Assembly (NCBI GenBank): GCA_016763115.1
Contig: JAESUL010000260.1
Location: 1 to 12,078 of the forward strand
Origin: Phycisphaerales bacterium
Lineage (GTDB): Bacteria > Planctomycetota > Phycisphaerae > Phycisphaerales > UBA1924
Length of the DNA stretch: 12,078 bases
Reading direction: 5' to 3'
How positions within the stretch are numbered: position 1 is the stretch's first letter; every line of letters begins with the position of its first letter. This document shows, piece after piece, positions 6,378 to 12,078 of the stretch. Below the pieces are notes generated by a model. It saw only the letters and a list, made by a program, of their open reading frames with translations. It ran no database searches and had not been told where the DNA came from. Position numbers and translations under genes: made by a program.

Positions 6378-9203
6378 ATGTCCGAAGAGAACAACAACGA
6401 ACCTACCGAGACTTCACAAGGCGAAAACAACGAGTCAAACGAGATCAGCGAGATCAGCGAGAGCGATGCGCCCGCCAAGAAAAAGACCTCTCGTCGCCCG
6501 ACAAAGAAGTCCACCAAGAAAACAACCAAGAAGAAGACCACACGCAAGAAGACCACCAAGGCCAAGGTATCGGAAACAACCGAACCCGTCGCTGAGGGCG
6601 ACGCTGAACTGCCTGTGACCGATGAAACGCCTGCAACAACCCCGCAGGACGAAGAGTCCTCGCCCGAAACTAACGACCAAGGTGATGACGATATTGGCTC
6701 GGATGAATCCGAGCCTGTCAAGAAAAAGACATCGCGTCGCAAAAAAACCACCAAGAAAACAACGACGAAGGTTGCCTCCAAAGAGCCCGCCACGAAGCAA
6801 CCAAAGTCCAGTACCAAGCAGGGCAGGGTTCCGGTTCTCGAGATGATCGTCAACTATTCGCCCGGCGAAGAGTGCCGCATCGCGATGCTCGAGGACGGCA
6901 AGCTCGAAGAGTTTTCCGTTGAACCCACCAATCAGGTTTCACGGGTCGGCAATATCTATGTCGGGCGTGTGACCAACATCGAGCCCGCGATCCAGGCGGC
7001 GTTTGTTGATTTCGGGATGGAGGAAAACGGGTTCCTGCATGTCTCGGATCTTCATCCCAAGTACTTCGCCAAGGGCGACGACAAAACCGAACAGGTCGGT
7101 AAAAAAACCCCACGCAAATCCCGCCCGCCGATCCAGGACTGCCTCAAGCGAGGGCAGGAGATCACCGTCCAGGTGCTCAAAGAGGGCGTGGGCACGAAGG
7201 GCCCGTCGCTGACCAGCTACCTCTCTATCCCCGGACGCTTCCTTGTGATGATGCCCGGGATGGACAAGGTTGGTGTGTCACGGAAAGAAGAAGACGACGA
7301 CAAACGGCGCGCAGCCCGCGAGATTCTCTCGCACCTCGAACTCCCCGAAGGATTCGGATTCATCCTGCGGACCGCGGGCTTTGACCGCACCAAAATGGAA
7401 CTCAAGCGTGATTTGGCGTATCTGCATCGGCTCTGGAAGGACATGGAAAAACGGCGCAAGGGCGGATCACGGTCCAAGACCAAGCTGCTCTACACCGAGT
7501 CGGACCTGCTGATGCGTTCGATCCGCGACCTGATGACCTCGGAGGTCTCGCGGGTGGTGATTGATTCCGAATCCGCGCTCAACCGGGTTGCCAACTTCCT
7601 TAAAATCGCGGCCCCGCGATCGGGCACCAAGCTTGCGCACTATGTCGGGACGCGCCCGATCTTCCACGCCTTTGAGATCGAGCCTCAGATCGAGGAGATC
7701 CATTCGCGTGAGGTCCACCTGCCATCGGGCGGGCGGCTGGTCATTGACCAGACCGAAGCGCTCGTCGCGATTGATGTCAACTCGGGCAAATCTCGCGGCG
7801 CCAGGGACGCGGAAACCAACGCATACAAAACCAACCTTGAAGCAGTCGACGCGATCTGCCGGCAGCTGCGCCTGCGCGATCTCGGCGGGCTCGTGGTTAA
7901 TGACCTGATCGACATGCGGTTCCAATCGCACCGCAAGGATATCGAGCAGCGGTTCCGCGAACGGCTCAAGCGTGACCGGGCGAAATCGACCATTGCGCCG
8001 ATCTCCCCGTTCGGGCTGCTCGAAATGACCCGCCAGCGGATGCGTGGTTCGATGGAATCGTTGCACTTTAGCGATTGCCCGATGTGCCACGGACGCGGGC
8101 TTGTCCAGCGTCCTGATTCGGTGGCGGCCTCGGCGTTGCGTGATTTGGCGGCGTTGATTGATTACCCGCAGGTCCGCCGAGCCGAGTTGGTGGTCAACTC
8201 GCGTGTCGCCAGTTCGTTGCTCTCGACGATGCGCAAGAGCCTGACACGCATCGAGCTTTCGAGCGGCAAGATTGTCGATGTCCGTGTCTCGGACACGCTT
8301 GCGATCGATCGGTTTAGTTTTTATGCCTACGACGCGCACGGGGCGGATATTAGTATCGAGCGGCTCAAGCCCAACCGGGCGAAGAGCGAGCCGAGCGTGG
8401 TTGATTGGCTCGACAAGCCGGGCATTGACGGGTCGTGGGCGATTGATCCGCTCGACGAGGCGGACGAGACGACCGCACAATCCATCCTCGAGAAACTCGC
8501 CAAGGCCCAAGAAGAATCCAAGACGCATGAGTCCTCTGCGGAATCGATCGGGCAGCATGATGATGACGATGATGATTCGGGCGACGGCACGAAGAAGAAG
8601 CGCCGGCGCAGACGCCGGGGCAGACGCTCGGGTCGCTCTGAGGATTCAGAACAAACAACCGAGACCCGCAGTGATGAAAGTGAAGGTGCCGACGAAACGG
8701 TCGAGACCAATGACTCGTCATCGGAGAACAACGGCGACGAATCCGAGGAAGGAACCACGAAGAAACGCCGGCGCAGACGCCGGGGTGGGCGTGGGCGTTC
8801 GGGTTCATCAGAAAATCAGGGTGAGGATTCGGGTGAATCAACAACCGATGGGGATTCTGCTCGCCAGGAATCACGGCCCGAGCCAACTGCATCAACTGCG
8901 AGTGGTGGCGGCGAGATGAAGAAGGGCGGCAAGCCCCGCCGGCGTCCGCTCAAGCCCGGGAGCGCGGCAGTTGCTTCGGAGTCCAAGCCCGAACCACGCA
9001 AGAACAGAGAGCGTGCACCTGAGCGCGAGCCCACCAGCGAGAAGAAAAAACCCGCTCCAAGGAAGCGTTCGGCATCCAAACCGGTTGCGGCTAAGACAAG
9101 CGAGCCCACGCCGGAACCCAAGCCCGCACGCAAGGGTTTGTACTCCAATGCCCGGCGAAAACTCTCTGCTTCGGAAATTGCCAAGCTCGGGATTGAGTCC
9201 TAA
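6378..9203 (+). CDS. rne: Ribonuclease E/G family endoribonuclease with long charged arms
   Basis: Single-strand endoribonuclease of mRNA decay and rRNA/tRNA processing; 941 residues. Residues 1-150 are low complexity: two Lys-rich blocks (33-64, 114-135, both with K-K-K-T-S-R-R) around an acidic spacer. The S1 domain follows (about 188-288; VGNIYVGRVTNIEPAIQAAF), then the RNase-H-like and 5'-sensor part (ILRTAG, R331/T332). The DNase-I-like catalytic part has Mg2+ ligands D466 (VAIDVNSGKS) and D509 (VVNDLIDM). The zinc link is CPMC (C567/C570), followed by a small domain to about 665. Residues 700-941 form a disordered tail with acidic stretches and two R-R-R-R-R-R blocks (742-747, 797-802). 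The arms probably bind RNA and partners, as in E. coli RNase E, but no known degradosome motif was recognised. The long tail makes RNase E likelier than RNase G. dxr starts 11 bp after the stop. Confidence 0.95.
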   Translation: MSEENNNEPTETSQGENNESNEISEISESDAPAKKKTSRRPTKKSTKKTTKKKTTRKKTTKAKVSETTEPVAEGDAELPVTDETPATTPQDEESSPETNDQGDDDIGSDESEPVKKKTSRRKKTTKKTTTKVASKEPATKQPKSSTKQGRVPVLEMIVNYSPGEECRIAMLEDGKLEEFSVEPTNQVSRVGNIYVGRVTNIEPAIQAAFVDFGMEENGFLHVSDLHPKYFAKGDDKTEQVGKKTPRKSRPPIQDCLKRGQEITVQVLKEGVGTKGPSLTSYLSIPGRFLVMMPGMDKVGVSRKEEDDDKRRAAREILSHLELPEGFGFILRTAGFDRTKMELKRDLAYLHRLWKDMEKRRKGGSRSKTKLLYTESDLLMRSIRDLMTSEVSRVVIDSESALNRVANFLKIAAPRSGTKLAHYVGTRPIFHAFEIEPQIEEIHSREVHLPSGGRLVIDQTEALVAIDVNSGKSRGARDAETNAYKTNLEAVDAICRQLRLRDLGGLVVNDLIDMRFQSHRKDIEQRFRERLKRDRAKSTIAPISPFGLLEMTRQRMRGSMESLHFSDCPMCHGRGLVQRPDSVAASALRDLAALIDYPQVRRAELVVNSRVASSLLSTMRKSLTRIELSSGKIVDVRVSDTLAIDRFSFYAYDAHGADISIERLKPNRAKSEPSVVDWLDKPGIDGSWAIDPLDEADETTAQSILEKLAKAQEESKTHESSAESIGQHDDDDDDSGDGTKKKRRRRRRGRRSGRSEDSEQTTETRSDESEGADETVETNDSSSENNGDESEEGTTKKRRRRRRGGRGRSGSSENQGEDSGESTTDGDSARQESRPEPTASTASGGGEMKKGGKPRRRPLKPGSAAVASESKPEPRKNRERAPEREPTSEKKKPAPRKRSASKPVAAKTSEPTPEPKPARKGLYSNARRKLSASEIAKLGIES
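8589..8620 (+). repeat. Arg-block repeat in the rne tail, copy 1
   Basis: CACGAAGAA precedes the 20-base core at 8601-8620, which is identical to the core of copy 2 at 8766-8785. In frame it encodes K-K-K-R-R-R-R-R-R-G. The core contains the inverted repeat CCGGCG (8603-8608) / CGCCGG (8613-8618) with loop CAGA, so the mRNA can form a GC-rich 6-bp hairpin here. Confidence 0.85.
8757..8785 (+). repeat. Arg-block repeat in the rne tail, copy 2
   Basis: This second copy has the same 20-base core (8766-8785) and the same CCGGCG / CGCCGG hairpin. It encodes K-K-R-R-R-R-R-R-G-G, again in the rne frame. The cores are 165 bases apart (55 codons), and even the uncommon AGA codon in the Arg run is shared. 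This points to a fairly recent duplication of a tail module, or to selection on the nucleotides. Confidence 0.85.
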
Positions 9204-9214
9204 CAAGCGACACG

Positions 9215-10462
9215 ATGCACACCCAACGGGCCAACGCGAAAGGCGAGCAGCGCACAAAGCGTGTTGTTGTCCTTGGATCAACGGGTTCGATCGGGAAACA
9301 AACACTCGAGGTTGTTGCCCACAACAATGCTGAGCATGATCGGGGGCGATCGCCTGAACGATTTAAAATCGTTGGGCTTGGCGCAGGTTCTGATTTTGCC
9401 ACGCTGCGTGGGCAAGGCGAGTTGCTTGGCATCGCGGACCTTGCGCTCAACGACACGGGCGCGGCACTGGATGAATCCGGGCTTCGGGTTCGGCGTGGTA
9501 ATGATGCAGCGAGGCGATTGATCGAGGACACCCACCCGGACCTGGTGGTCGCGGCGATTGTGGGGATCGCGGGGCTCGATTCGGTGCTTTGCGCGCTTGA
9601 ACTCGGCATTGATGTTGCGTTGGCCAACAAGGAATCTCTTGTCGCTGGCGGGTCGCTTGTCCTTGCGGCTGCTCGCAAATCTGGCGCATGCATTTTTCCT
9701 GTTGACTCTGAGCACTCCGGCGTGTGGCAGTGCCTGCTTGGTATTCTTGGCACCGATTACACGCCTCCGGCTCCGATCAATGATTCAATTCGGCGGATCA
9801 CCCTGACCGCGTCGGGCGGGCCGTTCCGTCAATGGTCTCTTGACGACATCGCTTCGGCAACGCCCAGCGATGCGATCAATCATCCCAACTGGTCGATGGG
9901 CGCCAAGGTTTCTATTGATAGCGCAACGCTGATGAACAAGGGGCTCGAACTCATTGAGGCGCATTGGCTCTTTGGAGTTGATGCCGATCGGCTCGATGCG
10001 ATTATCCATCCGCAATCCATTGTGCATGCCTTTGTTGAATGCGTGGATCATTCGGTGATTGCTCAGTTAGGCGCGGCCGATATGCGGTGCCCGATCCAGC
10101 ACGCGCTGGCCTTTCCAAATCGCAACAATGGGGCTTGTCAGACACTCGATCTGCAATCACTGAGTCGGCTTGATTTTTCTCCGATCGACAGCGACCGGTT
10201 TCCTGCGGTGGGCTTTGCGCTCGATGCAATCCGTGCGGGCGGGACCGCGGGCGCGGTGCTCAATGCGGGCAACGAGGTTGCGGTGCGGGCGTTTCTTGAT
10301 GGGCAGATCGATTTTCTGCGGATCGGCGAGGTTGTTGCCCGGGTCATCGACACGGTCCCTACGCAACCGATCCAATCGATCGATGATGTTCTTGCTGCCG
10401 ATGCAGCGGCACGCGAATGTGCACTGCGCCTTACGGGTTCAGTGATCGGTGGCACGCGATGA
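9215..10462 (+). CDS. dxr: 1-deoxy-D-xylulose 5-phosphate reductoisomerase
   Basis: Converts DXP to 2-C-methyl-D-erythritol 4-phosphate with NADPH, the committed step of the MEP isoprenoid pathway; cytoplasmic. At 415 residues it is slightly longer than the E. coli enzyme (398), mainly through a polar N-terminus and small loops. NADPH site GSTGSIGKQT at 21-30; LANKESLVAGG at 137-146; metal ligands D164 and E166 in PVDSEH, and E245 in MNKGLELIE; substrate-site ASGGPFR, H223 in NHPNWSMG and K242; then IIHPQSIVHAF and AQLGAADMRCPIQHALAFPNR. After PVDSEH the flexible loop reads S-G-V-W-Q in place of the common N-A-I-F-Q. The start ATG is 11 bp after rne and has no good SD, so translation is probably coupled. 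The commonly associated rseP gene does not follow; a GT41 gene does, overlapping by ATGA. Confidence 0.97.
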   Translation: MHTQRANAKGEQRTKRVVVLGSTGSIGKQTLEVVAHNNAEHDRGRSPERFKIVGLGAGSDFATLRGQGELLGIADLALNDTGAALDESGLRVRRGNDAARRLIEDTHPDLVVAAIVGIAGLDSVLCALELGIDVALANKESLVAGGSLVLAAARKSGACIFPVDSEHSGVWQCLLGILGTDYTPPAPINDSIRRITLTASGGPFRQWSLDDIASATPSDAINHPNWSMGAKVSIDSATLMNKGLELIEAHWLFGVDADRLDAIIHPQSIVHAFVECVDHSVIAQLGAADMRCPIQHALAFPNRNNGACQTLDLQSLSRLDFSPIDSDRFPAVGFALDAIRAGGTAGAVLNAGNEVAVRAFLDGQIDFLRIGEVVARVIDTVPTQPIQSIDDVLAADAAARECALRLTGSVIGGTR

Positions 10463-12078
10463 AGCAGCCGGTGCTTAAGCCTCAGGTGATCGCCCAGATG
10501 CAATCGGCCCAGGAACTCTACCAACGCGGGCAGAGCGCCAAAGCCCTGGAGATCATCCAGCGTGTTCTGGCTCGGCATCCAAGAGCCGGCGCGGCCCACA
10601 ATATCGCGGTGGGCGTGAATCTTGCGTTGGCGCAGAACGATCGGGCACTCTATCACGCGCAGCAGTCACTGCAGATTGAGCCGAACAACGCGTCGTATCA
10701 CCTCGCCATGGGCAATGTGCTGACCAGTCGGCTCGAGCACGCGGAGTCTGTTTCCTCTTACAAGCGTGCGCTAGAGATTTCGCCGGGGCTGATCGAAGCG
10801 ATCAACGGGCTCGGCATCGCCTACAAAGAAACGGGCAGAAACGCTGAATCCGCTTCCCTCTTTGACCAACTGATCGAACTCGAGCCCGAGAATGCCAGCT
10901 ATATCATCAACCGCGCAACGCTGTATATCGACATGGGACAAACGCACGAAGCGGTCGTCATGCTTGATTCCGCGAGCAAACGATTTGAGACCAATCCGAT
11001 CTTGCACGACATGCTCGCGTTGACTTCGAGCTATGACAGCGAGATTACGCCGCAACAGGCGTTTGAGTTTCATCGGCGGTATGGGTCTGTGCTAGGCGGG
11101 CACATCCGCGCGCGGGCAACGCACTCCAACACGCCCGAGCGCAAGCGAAGAATCCGGATCGGGTACATCTCGGGCAACTTCCATCAGCACTCCAACTCTT
11201 CGTTCCTTATCCCGATCCTTGAGAACCACAACCACGATCAGTTCGAGATTTTTCTTTACTCCACAAACGGCTACACCGACCAGGTCACCGAGCACATCAA
11301 GGCCACCGCGGACCACTGGCGTCCGCTCAGATCCAGCCAACTCCGCGAGACCGTCGATACGATTCTGCGTGACAAGATTGATATTCTGATCGAGCTTTCC
11401 GGGCACTTTGCGCACAACTCGTTGCCGATCATGGCGGCTAAGCCGGCCCCGGTGCAGGTCACCTACCTCGGGTACGCCAACACGACCGGGCTCGACGCGA
11501 TTGATTACCGGATCATCGACGGGACCACCGACCCGTCGCCGCAGGCGGACTCGCTCAATACCGAGAAGCTCATCCGGCTCGATGGGTGCTTTTTGACCTA
11601 CCAGCCGCACCGTGATACGCCTGATCTGTGCGAGCCTGCAACCGATCGCCCGTTTACCTTCGCCTCGTTCAACAGTCTTAAAAAACTGACCGAGGGCACC
11701 ATTCGGGCATGGGCTGATATCTTGAATGGGGTGGATGGGTCGCGTTTAATGCTTAAAAACAAGCCTCTTTCGTTTGGTGAGAGCCGCGAGGAGGTTGTTC
11801 AGCGTTTTGTTGATCTCGGCATTGACCGCTCTCGCATCGTTGCCATCGGGACAACAGATTCCATCGGCGAGCACCTCGGGCTCTACAATGATGTTGACCT
11901 TGCGCTCGACACCTTCCCCTATAACGGGACGACCACAACTTGCGAGGCCCTCTGGATGGGTGTGCCGGTGCTTACCTTCGCGGGCAACACCCATGCCCAT
12001 CGCGTGAGCGCGTCGATCTTGAAATCCATCGGGCGTGAAGATTTGTGTACCAACAGCACCGATGAGTATGTGCGGCGG
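10459..12078 (+). CDS. TPR protein with GT41 O-GlcNAc-transferase-like (SPINDLY/OGT) domain, partial
   Basis: The frame opens with ATG in the ATGA shared with the dxr stop and runs uninterrupted for 540 codons to the window edge; the C-terminus is missing. Residues about 11-180 form roughly five TPR units, with recurring A-L-E-I-S-P and L-I-E-L-E-P ends. From about 231 the GT41 fold begins: IRIGYISGNFHQHS (H244 aligns by eye with human OGT H498), then IELSGHFAHN, PAPVQVTYLGYANTTGLDAI, FASFNSLKKLTEGTIRAW (K409 near human K842), and DTFPYNGTTTTCEALWMGVP, which marks the nucleotide-sugar site. Known relatives transfer GlcNAc or fucose from UDP- or GDP-sugars to Ser/Thr of proteins. Donor and targets cannot be told from sequence. 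There is no signal peptide, so it is probably cytoplasmic. A missing 3' end means completeness cannot be judged. Confidence 0.93.
   Translation, partial: MKQPVLKPQVIAQMQSAQELYQRGQSAKALEIIQRVLARHPRAGAAHNIAVGVNLALAQNDRALYHAQQSLQIEPNNASYHLAMGNVLTSRLEHAESVSSYKRALEISPGLIEAINGLGIAYKETGRNAESASLFDQLIELEPENASYIINRATLYIDMGQTHEAVVMLDSASKRFETNPILHDMLALTSSYDSEITPQQAFEFHRRYGSVLGGHIRARATHSNTPERKRRIRIGYISGNFHQHSNSSFLIPILENHNHDQFEIFLYSTNGYTDQVTEHIKATADHWRPLRSSQLRETVDTILRDKIDILIELSGHFAHNSLPIMAAKPAPVQVTYLGYANTTGLDAIDYRIIDGTTDPSPQADSLNTEKLIRLDGCFLTYQPHRDTPDLCEPATDRPFTFASFNSLKKLTEGTIRAWADILNGVDGSRLMLKNKPLSFGESREEVVQRFVDLGIDRSRIVAIGTTDSIGEHLGLYNDVDLALDTFPYNGTTTTCEALWMGVPVLTFAGNTHAHRVSASILKSIGREDLCTNSTDEYVRR

Noticed and set aside
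6035..6595. A 186-codon plus-strand frame from a GTG, crossing the rne leader into rne
   Set aside because: Its second half is a frame-shifted reading of the rne Lys-rich arm, there is no SD, and the first half resembles no known protein.
7467..8558. A 363-codon open frame on the minus strand within rne
   Set aside because: It is antisense to the catalytic core and tail of a clearly conserved gene. The composition is Arg-rich noise with no domain or ribosome-binding site.
1..12078. Mobile elements, CRISPR arrays, tRNA or rRNA genes, prophage or defence genes
   Set aside because: I looked on both strands and saw no transposase, regular spaced repeats, cloverleaf or rRNA-like stretch. The content is housekeeping genes plus one exported protease.
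1..12078. Frequent GATC and CGATCG sites
   Set aside because: They look common by eye, but Asp/Ile-rich coding in a GC-rich genome can produce them. I could not count them against expectation, so I make no claim.

Overview
The window looks like ordinary chromosome from a planctomycete, most likely of the class Phycisphaerae. The strongest taxonomic clue is the C-terminus of the secreted protease at 348-2729. It carries two copies of a short repeat of the type A-D-L-A-x-P-x-G-x-x-N-x-Q-D-V-F, followed by a terminal G-C-P, which matches the GC-type dockerin-like anchor known mainly from Phycisphaerales. A shortened Rho, an RNase E with long charged arms and a TPR O-GlcNAc-transferase-like protein (GT41) also fit that group. 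I place the organism from protein features only. No rRNA or other phylogenetic marker is present.

Layout. Bases 1-57 are the last codons of an upstream gene, followed by a clear intrinsic terminator (78-108). A subtilisin-family exported protease (348-2729, +) ends at a strong 12-bp terminator hairpin (2760-2794). The transcription terminator Rho is convergent with it (2820-4037, -). Rho is divergent from ptsI, enzyme I of the phosphotransferase system (4265-6025, +), across about 230 bp that must hold both promoters. After ptsI there are two small hairpins around the stop codon and a gene-free stretch of about 350 bp. Then comes a tight same-strand cluster: RNase E/G (6378-9203), dxr/ispC of the MEP isoprenoid pathway (9215-10462, 11 bp after the RNase stop) and a TPR protein with a GT41 O-GlcNAc-transferase-like catalytic domain (10459 to the window edge, sharing ATGA with the dxr stop).

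How the genes fit together. The rne-dxr-GT41 cluster is almost certainly one transcript. It joins RNA turnover, isoprenoid precursor synthesis and protein O-glycosylation, which have no obvious functional link. Rho and RNase E both act on RNA and lie within 2.5 kb of each other, but in separate units. ptsI has no ptsH or enzyme II neighbour here, so its partners must be elsewhere.

No mobile element, CRISPR array, tRNA, rRNA or sign of recent transfer was seen. The most interesting features are variations on known proteins: the altered RNA-binding face and ATPase insertion of Rho, the two-armed RNase E with an internal duplicated hairpin-forming repeat, the possible masked ribosome-binding site of rne, and the coupling of a GT41 enzyme to dxr. 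I do not see a wholly new system.
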